In this document: in pieces, positions 42,304 to 51,299 of the stretch | Layout of the letters: each line of letters starts with the position of its first letter | How positions within the stretch are numbered: the first letter of the stretch is position 1 | Source of the DNA: Spirochaetota bacterium | GTDB taxonomy: Bacteria > Spirochaetota > UBA12135 > COTS27 > JAFLEE01 | Reading direction: 5' to 3' | DNA: 64,000 nt | Assembly (NCBI GenBank): GCA_017302015.1 | Contig: JAFLEE010000018.1 | Span: 9,693-73,692 of the forward strand | Made by a program: the position numbers and the translations under genes | Notes under the pieces: model-generated | Database searches by the model: none | What the model saw: the letters and a program-made list of their open reading frames with translations, nothing else | What the model was told of the DNA's origin: nothing

Positions 42304-43503
42304 ATGCCCCCCCGCCGATCCGCCCCCCCTTCCCAGCCGAAAGGCGCCTTTCCCGGCGCGGGCGAACTCCCCTTGCCCGAACGCCTGGTCTTGGGGGAGA
42401 TCCTCTCCCCCGGCCTCGACGCCGGCGCGCGGCTTGCGCCCATGCGGGGCTTGGCGGCGAAGTACGGCGTCACCTACCTCACGCTTTCCCGGGCCGTGGC
42501 GAAATTATCCAAGGCGGGGGTCGTGAAGACCGAGGGCCGCCACGGCATGTTCGTGCAGTCCCTTACCTGTGCCGTGCGGCATTGCGGCCGTCGACCCGTG
42601 GTGGCCCTCGTCACCCTCACGGGCGATTACCATATCCGTCCCCTCGTCGCCGAACTCGCGGGCGCCCTCCATGGCGAAGGCCTCCAGACCGTGGAGCACC
42701 TCATCCGCCACGGGGGAGCGGACCAGACCGGCGCCCTGCGCGATTTCGTGGAGCGTTGGCGGCCCTGCGCCCTCGTGGCGCGCCTGCCCAACGACTATCC
42801 CCACCTCGCCTATTTCAGCGAACTCTACGACCGCCAGCGCCTCCCGGTGGTCTTCATCGAGAATGAAGCGCCCTTCCCCGCGCCGCGCGTGCATGTGGGC
42901 GACCGCGAGGGGGGCCGCCTCGCCGCACGCCATCTCCTCGAACTCGGGCACCGCAAACTGGCCTGGTTCGGGGGAATCTTCGATCTCCACGATCCTTTGG
43001 ATCCCGCCAGCCAAGTGCCCGAGGCCGCGCGCCGCGCTTCCCGGGAGCGGTATTCGGGGTTCCGCGACGGCCTCGCTGACAGGGGGATCGCCGAGGCGCC
43101 CGCCTCGGTGGGTTTGAGCATCTTCCACCCGGCCAGCCAGGCGCATGGCGTGGAGCGCATCCTCGATCTGGTGGACGGCGGGGTGACGGCCTTCGGTTGC
43201 TCCAGCGACCTCGGGGCGGCTTGGTTCCGTGAACTCCTGCTGCACCATGGCATCGAGGTGCCGGCCCGCGTCTCCGTGGTGGGGTTCGACGCCGAAAGCG
43301 AGGCCGCCCCCGGGGTGCGCCTCACGAGCGTCGATCCGCGCACGGATGAAATCGTGCGCCAAGTCGTGGCCTGGGTGAGGGATGAATTGCATCGTCCCCA
43401 GAGCGCCCGCGGGGAAAGCCGCGTGATCACGCCCGCCCTCTTCGTCGGGGAAACCACCGTCGCCCCGCCGTCCGTCATCCGCCATCGAAACGAGAGGCAT
43501 TGA
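42304..43503 (+). CDS. GntR-HTH / LacI-sensor chimeric regulator (AraR-like architecture)
   Basis: 399 residues. A GntR-type winged helix lies at about 27-85 (ERLVLGEILSPGLDAGARLA, then MRGLAAKYGVTYLTLSRAVA). From about 98 a LacI-type sugar-binding domain follows (PVVALVTLTGDYHIRPLVAE, VHVGDREGGRLAARHLLELG, VSVVGFDAES). This is the architecture of B. subtilis AraR. There is no ribosome-binding site before ATG 42304, as in the LacI gene at 22465. It lies 31 bases upstream of a secreted hydrolase on the same strand and likely controls it. Confidence 0.9.
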   Translation: MPPRRSAPPSQPKGAFPGAGELPLPERLVLGEILSPGLDAGARLAPMRGLAAKYGVTYLTLSRAVAKLSKAGVVKTEGRHGMFVQSLTCAVRHCGRRPVVALVTLTGDYHIRPLVAELAGALHGEGLQTVEHLIRHGGADQTGALRDFVERWRPCALVARLPNDYPHLAYFSELYDRQRLPVVFIENEAPFPAPRVHVGDREGGRLAARHLLELGHRKLAWFGGIFDLHDPLDPASQVPEAARRASRERYSGFRDGLADRGIAEAPASVGLSIFHPASQAHGVERILDLVDGGVTAFGCSSDLGAAWFRELLLHHGIEVPARVSVVGFDAESEAAPGVRLTSVDPRTDEIVRQVVAWVRDELHRPQSARGESRVITPALFVGETTVAPPSVIRHRNERH

Positions 43504-43534
43504 CCTCATTCTAATCGCTTCTAGGAGTCGCCCC

Positions 43535-46500
43535 ATGAACGCCACATTTTTCCGCCTGTCCACGCTCATCGCAGCCCTCTCGTGGATACCCGCCTTTCTC
43601 GCGGCTGAACCCGCGGGCTCCGCCCGTGTGCAGGTGGGCGGAAAAGGAAAGATCAACCTGACGGCGGGCAAAACCACCCCAGGTGGGAGTATGGCCAATA
43701 TCACTTGGGGAAGCGAGGACGAACGAAAAAAAACCCTCACGGCGGAGATCCCGCTCCAAGAGGGGTGGTCCGAGTTTTCGGTCTCGTTCACGCCCGACGC
43801 CAGCGGGGTCGTGCAAATCGACCTCTCCGGCGCGGACCGTAGCGGTCCCGACAAGAAAAAGCGCGCGCTCTATACCTATTTCGACGATCTGTCGGCCACA
43901 GGCGCCGACCTCGCCGGGGGAGATTTCGAGGTGGTGGAGGATGGCAAGCCCGCCCATTGGTGGTTCTGGTCCCCCGATACCAATCGGCCGGGGATGGCGG
44001 TGCGCAACCCCGCGCTGGCCCACGGCGGAAATTTCTTCGTCGCCGCCTGGGCCCAAGGCGCGCTCGTCCGGAACTTGACGGTGAAGGCCGGCGAGACCGT
44101 CACCCTCCGCGGCTTCGCCAAACCCGCCCCCGAAGGAATCGACCCCCGCGCGCTCTCGCTCCCGCCTCCGCCGAAGGAACCCCGCAAGCTCCCCGTGAAC
44201 CCGAGGCTCTCGTTCTTCGATCTGGCCCCCGCGGCCAATATGGGCTTCCAAGACGACGCGGCGGGCGACGGCAAGGGCGGCTGGTCGGACCAGGGCCCCG
44301 GCAACGATTTCCGCGAGTTCGACCTGGGCCAGAAGACCTTCGGCGACGTGCCTTTCCGCATCACCGACCCGGCCGCCAACGGCGGGAAGGCGGTGCTCTC
44401 TTTCCGCCATGATCCCTCGTTTCTGACGGGCTTGGAGAAGGCGACGATCCCGGCGCCCCCGAAGAGCATCGGGCGCTACCTTTATCTGTTGCACACCTCC
44501 TGCTGGTTCGGCCTCAAAGAGGGAGAGACCGCCGCCACGGTGACGGTGGGATTCGCCGATGGATCGAAGCGCGTCCTCGAGGTCCAGGGGAAGCGCGAGG
44601 TCGGCGATTGGTGGAACCCGCCCCGCCTCGAAAACGGCGTGGTGGTCGTCTCGAAGGCCAACCAGAGCGCGCTGGTGGGGATCTACCTGTCCCGCTTCGA
44701 TCTGGGCGCCCAAATGGAGGTGAAGCGCCTCGAGTTCTCCACCGGCGCCAAACTCCTGTGGATCGTCGTGGGGGCCACGCTCTCCGACGGCGACTATCCG
44801 CTGCCCGAGATCCGCAAACTCGAGATCCGCGCGGGGAAGGAGTGGCGGGCCCTGCCCGACGCGGATCTCGCGGTGAAGGCGGGCACGGCCCTCGATTTCA
44901 GCCATTGGATCGACCCGTCGCCCGCGGGCAGCAAGGGGCGCGTCATCGGCCGCCCCGACGGCACCCTCGCCTTCGCCAAGGAGCCGGCCAAACCCGTGCG
45001 CTTCTATACCGCCTGCGGGTTCCCCACCGAATCCAACGCGGGGGAACTCGCCGAGGCCTACGCCGAGACGATCTACCGGCAGGGCTATAATCTGGTGCGC
45101 CTTCATTTCGTCGACCAGTACCTCACGGCCCAGACGGTGGGCACCTGGGGTAAGACCCTCTCCCTGGGGGCCCAGGCCGATTTCGACCGGCGCCTCGAGG
45201 CCGGGGAATCGGCGTTCTCGCCGCAGCGCCTCGATCACATCGACCGGTTTGTCGCGGCCCTTAAAAAGCGCGGGATCTACCTCTATCTCGACGGCATGAG
45301 TTCGTGGACGGGGCTCTACCCGGCCAATTGTTGGTATGACAAAAACGGGGTGGAGCCGATGAAGCCCCGCATATTCTACGACCCCGTGGCGCGGCGCCAT
45401 TACCAGCACGCCCTGCGGCAATTCCTCCTGCGCACCAATGCCTACACCGGCACGACCCTGGCGACCGATCCCCAGGTCGCCATGATCCTCGGCTTCAACG
45501 AGATCACCATGGGCCTGACCCAGAAGAATGCGGCGACGAACCTCCTTCCCCAGTGGCGGGCCTTCCTGGCGTCCCGGTTCCCCGACGTGAAGGCCTACCG
45601 GGCGGCCTATTGCTGCCCCGAACCCAATATCACCCGTTTCGACGAAGCGCCCTTCTTCACCCAGGGCGACCTCTGGCACGAGGCGCGCCGCAAGGTCGTC
45701 GCGGCCTTCCTCAACCAATTGGAGGAGGAGACTTCGGGCTGGATGGAGAAGGAATTGCGGGGCCTGGGCTATACGGGCCTCTATACGATGTACGATTGGC
45801 TCTATAGCCTGCGTCTCTACCTGGCCCGTGCGAAGGCGGGGGTGGTTTCCATGCACGGGTATTTTTCCCACCCCTTCGAACTCGGGGGAAAGCAGGCGGT
45901 TTCCCAGGGAAGTTCCCTGGCCGCGGACCTCAATTGGTGGCGCGCCATGGCGGCGACCCGGATCGCCGGGGAACCGTTTGCCCTCATGGAATACGGCCAC
46001 GTCTATTGGAACCGCTATCGCTACGAGGAGGGCCTGGCCATCGGCGCCTACGCCAGTTTCCAGGATCACGCGGCCCTCACCGGGTTCGCGTGGCCCGTGG
46101 GGCTCGCGCCCAAACTCAGCGCGCCGTTTAACGTCGGCGCCGACCCCATCGGCCGCGCCAGCCAGGTGGTCAGCGGCCTCCTCTTCATGGATCGCGCCGC
46201 CTCGGTGGCGGCGCATCGGGTCGATATCCCCCTTTCCCGGGGCCTCGCCCTCGATCGGCACGAGCACGCCATCAGCGGGGATCAGAGCCGCCTCGCCCTG
46301 CTCACCGGCTTCGCGGTGGCCGTGGAGGGCCGCGAATGCGCGGTGAAGCCGGCCCTCCAGATCCCCATGGGCGACGGCGCGAAGACCGTGGACAGCGCCT
46401 TCTGGTCCTCCGTCGTCGACGCCGAGAGCGGCACCTTCGCCGGGGCCCTCGAGCGGCTGCGCAAGGAGGGCATCCTCCCCGCCAAGAACCGCACCGACCT

Positions 46501-47011
46501 CGCGAAGAAGATCTATGAAACCGAGAACGGGGAGATCCTCCTGGAATCGGGGAAACGGCGGCTCACGGTGGAGACGCCCCGCCTCGCCGGCCTCTGCACC
46601 GATCGTTGGGAATCGCCCCTGCGCGCGGGGCCGCTCATCGTGGAGTCCTCTTCGGAACCCGCGTCGATCACCCTCGCGAGCCGTGATGGGCAGGCCTTGG
46701 GCCTCGCGCGGCGGCTGCTCCTCGTCATCGCCACCGATGCACGGAACAGCGATAGCCGCTACGAGGATGAGGAAGGAGTCGTCATGAAGGATAAGGGGAA
46801 ACTTCCCCTGCTGATGAAAACGGCGAAGCTTTCCCTGCGCCTCGAGCGCGCTCCCTCGGCAGGGCCGCTTAAGGCGTGGGCTCTCGCCCTCGACGGCACC
46901 CGGCGCGACGAACTTGCGGTCAAGCCCGCCCCGGGCGGCCTGCGCCTTGAACTCGATAGCGGGGCCTGGGACTGCGGGGCGACGCCGTTTGTGGAATTGG
47001 CGGAGAGATAA
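43535..47011 (+). CDS. Secreted multidomain GH5-like hydrolase
   Basis: 1158 residues with AGGAG 8 bases upstream and a signal peptide (LIAALSWIPAFLAAE). Two N-terminal beta-sandwich regions cover about 25-210 and 215-430. The barrel region reads GYNLVRLHFVDQYLT, DGMSSWTGLYPANCWYD, MILGFNEITMG (predicted acid/base E656) and ALMEYGHVYWN (predicted nucleophile E819). The FNE motif and barrel style suggest a GH5 or related clan-A family. A C-terminal sandwich follows. It is adjacent to and probably regulated by the upstream GntR-type protein. Substrate unknown. Confidence 0.78.
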   Translation: MNATFFRLSTLIAALSWIPAFLAAEPAGSARVQVGGKGKINLTAGKTTPGGSMANITWGSEDERKKTLTAEIPLQEGWSEFSVSFTPDASGVVQIDLSGADRSGPDKKKRALYTYFDDLSATGADLAGGDFEVVEDGKPAHWWFWSPDTNRPGMAVRNPALAHGGNFFVAAWAQGALVRNLTVKAGETVTLRGFAKPAPEGIDPRALSLPPPPKEPRKLPVNPRLSFFDLAPAANMGFQDDAAGDGKGGWSDQGPGNDFREFDLGQKTFGDVPFRITDPAANGGKAVLSFRHDPSFLTGLEKATIPAPPKSIGRYLYLLHTSCWFGLKEGETAATVTVGFADGSKRVLEVQGKREVGDWWNPPRLENGVVVVSKANQSALVGIYLSRFDLGAQMEVKRLEFSTGAKLLWIVVGATLSDGDYPLPEIRKLEIRAGKEWRALPDADLAVKAGTALDFSHWIDPSPAGSKGRVIGRPDGTLAFAKEPAKPVRFYTACGFPTESNAGELAEAYAETIYRQGYNLVRLHFVDQYLTAQTVGTWGKTLSLGAQADFDRRLEAGESAFSPQRLDHIDRFVAALKKRGIYLYLDGMSSWTGLYPANCWYDKNGVEPMKPRIFYDPVARRHYQHALRQFLLRTNAYTGTTLATDPQVAMILGFNEITMGLTQKNAATNLLPQWRAFLASRFPDVKAYRAAYCCPEPNITRFDEAPFFTQGDLWHEARRKVVAAFLNQLEEETSGWMEKELRGLGYTGLYTMYDWLYSLRLYLARAKAGVVSMHGYFSHPFELGGKQAVSQGSSLAADLNWWRAMAATRIAGEPFALMEYGHVYWNRYRYEEGLAIGAYASFQDHAALTGFAWPVGLAPKLSAPFNVGADPIGRASQVVSGLLFMDRAASVAAHRVDIPLSRGLALDRHEHAISGDQSRLALLTGFAVAVEGRECAVKPALQIPMGDGAKTVDSAFWSSVVDAESGTFAGALERLRKEGILPAKNRTDLAKKIYETENGEILLESGKRRLTVETPRLAGLCTDRWESPLRAGPLIVESSSEPASITLASRDGQALGLARRLLLVIATDARNSDSRYEDEEGVVMKDKGKLPLLMKTAKLSLRLERAPSAGPLKAWALALDGTRRDELAVKPAPGGLRLELDSGAWDCGATPFVELAER

Positions 47012-47040
47012 TTCCTAGAACGGGCGAGGCGTCCACGTCG

Positions 47041-47100
47041 TCGAGCGCTGCGAGGCGGTTCGAGCCAACAATCGGGCCGTCCGGAGACCGCCTCGCTCGA
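47041..47100. terminator. Large hairpin between convergent hydrolase genes
   Basis: Arms TCGAG..CGAGGCGGT (47041-47059) and ACCGCCTCGCTCGA (47087-47100) pair over 14 bases, with a 5-base bulge on the left and a 27-base loop. It lies between the stops of two convergent genes. There is no T run on either side, so rho-independent termination is not certain; a transcript-end stabiliser is possible. Confidence 0.45.
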
Positions 47101-47134
47101 AGGAGTGGGGGATGGCAAGTCCCGTTTTCGATTC

Positions 47135-48856
47135 CTACTCGATGAGGATCGGCGTCTCCCCGACCTCGATCTTTCCCCGAACCGGGGTCACCGCCCTCCC
47201 GAACACATCCGTGCCCCTGGCAAACCCCGATGGCGCGGCCTTGTCGACCGTTGTATCGGCGTTCCACACCAGGGTGGCGGTCCGACCACCGCGCGCCAGC
47301 GTGACGGTGTAGGTGCCGTCCGCATCGCGGACACAGCCCGTCATGATGGCTCCGATGAGCCAGGCGCCGATGGACTGGTAGGCTTTGGCGGCCAACTTGA
47401 GTTCATTATTGTCCTCTCGGAGGCCCATGCCGCCTTCCCAGCGGTAGAGGCACCAGAGCGGGATGCCCATGGCCCAATTGAGCGCATAGCCCCGGGCGAT
47501 AAAGCAGCCCGCGCGCTCGATCGGGATGGTTTTTTCGGTATCGACCCCGGCGCCTTGGCTGTCCTTCGCGTAGGCGGATTCGATGGACCAGCCCGCTTCG
47601 GTGTTCAGAAGGGGTTTCTCGCAATGGTACTTTTTCATCATGTCGCGGATGATCTGCATTTTCGTGAGGGCGAACTCGGGGCCGCCGGCGCCGGTATAAA
47701 AATGGAAACCGATCGCGTCGACGTATTGGTTCAGGCCGAGTTCGAAGAGCCCTTCGAGGTAGCCCACCCCCGCCGCGGCGGGCGAGGGGGAGATGACCAT
47801 GGCGGCGGGATCGATTTCCTTCACGATTTGGTACATCTCTTTTTGAAGCTCGATGAGTTTGGCTTTGCTGCCTGAATAGAAGCCGCTGATGTCGGGCTCA
47901 TTCCAACCCTCATAATATTTGACTTTGCCCTTGCAGCGCGTGGCCACGGTGCGTACGTAATGGCGCCAGTCGGCCATGTCCATGGGCTCGGCGGCGCAGC
48001 CCATCCACCAGGAGCCGTAGATGGGCTTTTAATTCGAGCGCGCCGAGGCCCAGGTGGGCGAGAGCGCCATCGGGAGGATGAGATCGATGGCGCGCTCCTT
48101 CGAGAGGGCGAAGTAATGATCCAGCACGTCCCAGCGCCATGCGCCCTTGGTCGGCTCCAGCCAATTCCAGGTCGTGTTGCAATCCCAAAGCCTCAGCGTC
48201 TTAAGCGGGACCGCGGGCCAGGGCCGGCTGTCCTTGGCCTTTTCGGCCTTGTGGGGGTTAAACGGCTCATAGTGCAGCCCGAATAAGCTCTCGGGAATCG
48301 GCTGCGCGGGAGGGGTGAACGTCATCGGGCCGAAGCCCTTCTTATCCGCGGGAATGACCGCGGCGTCGTCGACCCAGAGCGTCCCCACCTGCTTGAAGGC
48401 GATCATGAGCGCGGCGTCGGGATCGTCGGAAGCGATCATCTCGGTGTAGCGAACTTCTTGCCATTCGGTGCCGATCTTCAAGGAGCGGATGGCGTAGGTG
48501 TTATAGGGTTTCGCCTTTTTTCGGAGATACACATCCACCTGCATCGGATCTTTGGCGCGCAGCCAAACGGACACCGTATGCTGTTTCCCCTTTTCGATGG
48601 GGGTCGTCGCCATCAGGATGACGGCCCCGCTGGTGAACTCGGTGCATTCCACTCGCTGGCACGTTTTCCCGCCATGGGGATTCGAGGACTCGTCGCTGAA
48701 AATAACTTTAACTTTGGCCCAGGACGAACCTTCTTCCCAGCCATTGGCGATGGCCTTGCCGCTGAAGCCGTCCTCAAAGCCGGGATTGCGCAGGGTGTTG
48801 TCGGCGGGCCAGGCGATCGATAGCGCGGTGAGCGCGAAGAGGATGATCGGACGCAA
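47135..48856 (-). pseudogene. Secreted GH-A hydrolase split by an in-frame TAA
   Basis: The frame runs from TTG 48856 (AAGGA upstream) with a signal peptide (ILFALTALSIAWPAD). A CBM-like domain follows (NTLRNPGFEDGFSGK) and then the start of a barrel (LFGLHYEPFNPHKAE, TLRLWDCNTTWNWLEPTKGA). At codon 276 TAA (48029-48031) interrupts SPTWASARSN*KPIYG. The same frame then resumes with WRHYVRTVATRCKGKVKYYE, GWNEPD (acid/base) and PLLNTEAGWS (nucleophile). Related proteins, as I recall them, have a Glu codon here, so GAA to TAA would explain it. If the stop is real the barrel is split and inactive; ATG 48004 has no good ribosome-binding site. It is the last gene of the SDR-led operon. Confidence 0.82.
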
Positions 48857-48903
48857 GGGGATCCTTTGGGGGCGGCTTAAGGCGCCCCCTGCACGCTCGG
48901 GCG

Positions 48904-50232
48904 CTATCTCTTGATCTCCTCGAAAAACCGGCCGCTGGCCTCGTTAAAGGGCCGTGCCTCGTTATGGCGGCCGGTATGGGGGCAATCGGGCATCGAAATG
49001 AGCTGTTTGTCTCCGCGCAAGGCATTGAACGCTGCGAGCACATGGGTCGCCGGGCTGGTCGTGTCGATGAGCCCCACCGCCACGAGGCAATGGGCCCGGG
49101 TGCGCGCGGCGAAAAAGCAGGGCTCGTAATAGGAGGCGCACTCTTCCACCTGCGCGCGCAGGGAGTCCGGGGCCCAGCCCCAACCGGGCCAGCCTTTATA
49201 GAGCCCGCGGAATCCGGCGCTTAGGTCGCAGCCCGCCGGGACATTGACGCAGAGGTGGGTCACCTCGGGGCTGAGGCCGGCGGCGGCGAAACTTTGGAAG
49301 CCGCCCTGGCTGGTCCCGGTGACGAGGAGGACCTTCCGGTTCCAATCGGGGCGGGTGACGACCCAGTCGATGGCGCGCCGCGTGCCGAGGAACATGCGCT
49401 TCACGTAGGTGGTGTCGCGGTTGGTATTTCCGAGGCCCATGTAGCCCTTCAGCGGCCCCGCATCCTGCTGCTTGTAGAACTCGGGCGGCTCATCCACCGG
49501 AAGGTCGTGGGCGATGATGTTCAACGCCAGGTAGCCGCGCCGGGCGTGGCCGAGGGCCCAATCTTTTTGGAGCGGGTAGACGCCGGCGTACTGGTACTGC
49601 ACCACCGCGGGGAAGGGCCCGTCTCCTTCCGGTTTCGCCCAATAGCCTCGCACGTGGGTGCCGTTGATATTGTCCAGTTCGAGTTTTCCGAGGAGGAAAC
49701 CGGCCGGCGTGCCTTCGTTGGTGGTCAGCACGGGGTTCATGGGGATGGCGGCGAGCCGTTTGATCTGGTCTTTCCAGTAGGCGTCGAAATCCGCGGGCTC
49801 CTTCGCCGTCGTGCGGATTTGGCTGTCGTCCACGAGGGCTCCCCCATTGAAGACGCGGGGTTTTCCCTGGGCGGGATCTTCGGTGAGGACCAAGAACATC
49901 CACCCCATGCCTTCCGCGGGGCAGGTCACCGTGGCGTCCGCCGCGAGGTCGACCGTGCCCGAGGCGATGGCCGGCGGAACCCCGTTTTTTAGGACCTGCC
50001 ATTTCCAGGAATCGGGCATGGCGCCGTCCTCCTTCTTGATGGTCCAGGTGATTTTTTCGCCGCTCTTGTAGCGCCCGGTCGGATGATCGGGGAGGGAGCG
50101 CAGCCAGGGCTCCGCCGCGAACGCGAGCGGGGCGAGGGCGAGGAGCGCGAGGATCGTGAAGACCCCACGGCGGCGGGGGCGCGCCTTGGATCGCCCCGGA
50201 TTGGTTTCGGGGCGCGAGTCGGAATGCGTCAT
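48904..50232 (-). CDS. Acetyl xylan esterase-like protein (CE7 family), exported
   Basis: 442 residues with AGGA before the ATG and a signal peptide after a basic N-terminus (VFTILALLALAPLAFAAE). An N-terminal sandwich (SGEKITWTIKKEDG) precedes the AXE1 alpha/beta-hydrolase. This has the nucleophile elbow VTGTSQGGFQ, the acid in VGLIDTTSPATH and the base in DCPHTGRHNE; LNIIAHDLPVDEP is also typical. CE7 enzymes remove acetyl groups from xylo-oligosaccharides and other substrates. It lies 89 bases after the TIM-barrel gene and 47 bases before the split hydrolase. Confidence 0.88.
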   Translation of the reverse strand: MTHSDSRPETNPGRSKARPRRRGVFTILALLALAPLAFAAEPWLRSLPDHPTGRYKSGEKITWTIKKEDGAMPDSWKWQVLKNGVPPAIASGTVDLAADATVTCPAEGMGWMFLVLTEDPAQGKPRVFNGGALVDDSQIRTTAKEPADFDAYWKDQIKRLAAIPMNPVLTTNEGTPAGFLLGKLELDNINGTHVRGYWAKPEGDGPFPAVVQYQYAGVYPLQKDWALGHARRGYLALNIIAHDLPVDEPPEFYKQQDAGPLKGYMGLGNTNRDTTYVKRMFLGTRRAIDWVVTRPDWNRKVLLVTGTSQGGFQSFAAAGLSPEVTHLCVNVPAGCDLSAGFRGLYKGWPGWGWAPDSLRAQVEECASYYEPCFFAARTRAHCLVAVGLIDTTSPATHVLAAFNALRGDKQLISMPDCPHTGRHNEARPFNEASGRFFEEIKR

Positions 50233-50321
50233 GGGTCAATCCTGATCCCCTTCCGCTTCGGCCGCGCGGGTCGGGATCGCGCCCCTATTTTAGCAGAAAG
50301 AGGGGCGGAGGGGGCGGACCC

Positions 50322-51299
50322 TCAGGCCAAGAGGCGCTCGCGCACGAAGCGCGCCGTCGCGATGGGGTCGCGCTTGGCGAGGAGGGCCTCCACCGCGGCC
50401 AGACCGACCCGGTCGAGGGTGGCCTCCAGGCGCTGGATGAAGAGGACGCTCGCCTCCACCGCCCCGTGCCCGTCCTCCCGGTAGGGGTATTGATCGATGG
50501 AATACCAGCCGGCGTAGCCCGTGCGGCGCAGCCAATAGAGCATCTCGAAGTACTCCACCAGGCGCACGGATCCCGCGATCATGTCGTCATCCCAGGCGCC
50601 GTGGTTGTCGTTGCAATGGAGGTGGAAGAGGCGGTTGCCGGAGAGGGAGAGGAGCGCGATCATCTCGGCGACGTTCTCGCCGGCCATGAAGGCGTGCCCC
50701 GTGTCGATGGTGATGCCCACGTGCTCGCCGCATTGGGCGGCGACGAGGAGGGTATCCGCCGCCCGGGCAAGGTAGGAATGGTTGCGCGGTTCCTTCACCT
50801 TGTATTCCAGGGCGAGGCGGACCTTTTTACCCTCCGCATAGGCCGCGACTTCCTGGAGCCCGGAGAGGAGCCAGGATCTTTCCTCTATATAATCGGTCGC
50901 CAGGGCGTAATCGTAGCCGTCCTGGCCGGGCCAGAGGTTCACGAGGCCGCAGCCGAGTTCCACCGCCACATCGACCATGGCCTTGGTCGTGGCCACGGCG
51001 TCGGCGCGGATCGCGGCGTCACGCGAGGTGAAGGATCCTCGGCCCCATTTCTTCTGTCCGAAGACATCGGGGATGATGGAGGCGCACCGCAGGCCCGCAT
51101 CCCCCAGGAGCTTCTTCATCTCCAGGACGTTGCGTTCGTCGATGTCCCAGGTGCCCACGAGTTCGATCCCCTTCACGCCGGGGATGGAGGCCGCCTGGCG
51201 CACCATGAGGGCCTTGTCGAGGGGCTCTTTATATCCGGTGGAAAGGAAGCGGTCGCAGGTATTGCCGAGGTTTCCGAGGATGACGGAGTAGGGGTTCAT
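50322..51299 (-). CDS. Sugar isomerase/epimerase-like TIM barrel protein (AP endonuclease 2 fold)
   Basis: 325 residues from ATG 51299, which overlaps the stop of the rhamnosidase gene (ATGA). The xylose-isomerase-like fold is shown by GIELVGTWDIDERN, LGCGLVNLWPGQDGYDY, VRLALEYKVKEPRNHSYL, VGITIDTGHAFMAGE, LFHLHCNDNHGAWDDD and WYSIDQYPYRED. The acidic and histidine residues are the usual divalent-metal ligands (E, D, H, E). No signal peptide. It is likely to isomerise or epimerise a sugar freed by its operon partners, for example rhamnose. Confidence 0.85.
   Translation of the reverse strand: MNPYSVILGNLGNTCDRFLSTGYKEPLDKALMVRQAASIPGVKGIELVGTWDIDERNVLEMKKLLGDAGLRCASIIPDVFGQKKWGRGSFTSRDAAIRADAVATTKAMVDVAVELGCGLVNLWPGQDGYDYALATDYIEERSWLLSGLQEVAAYAEGKKVRLALEYKVKEPRNHSYLARAADTLLVAAQCGEHVGITIDTGHAFMAGENVAEMIALLSLSGNRLFHLHCNDNHGAWDDDMIAGSVRLVEYFEMLYWLRRTGYAGWYSIDQYPYREDGHGAVEASVLFIQRLEATLDRVGLAAVEALLAKRDPIATARFVRERLLA

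Noticed and set aside
43511-46267. 918-codon open frame on the minus strand opposite the GH5-like gene
   Set aside because: It is antisense to a clear enzyme with signal peptide and ribosome-binding site. Its translation is rich in Gly, Arg, Glu and His without domain motifs, as expected from high-GC shadow frames.
47057-47068. TTCGAGCC-containing segment as part of a tRNA T-arm
   Set aside because: No acceptor, D or anticodon stems surround it; the sequence is part of the intergenic hairpin.
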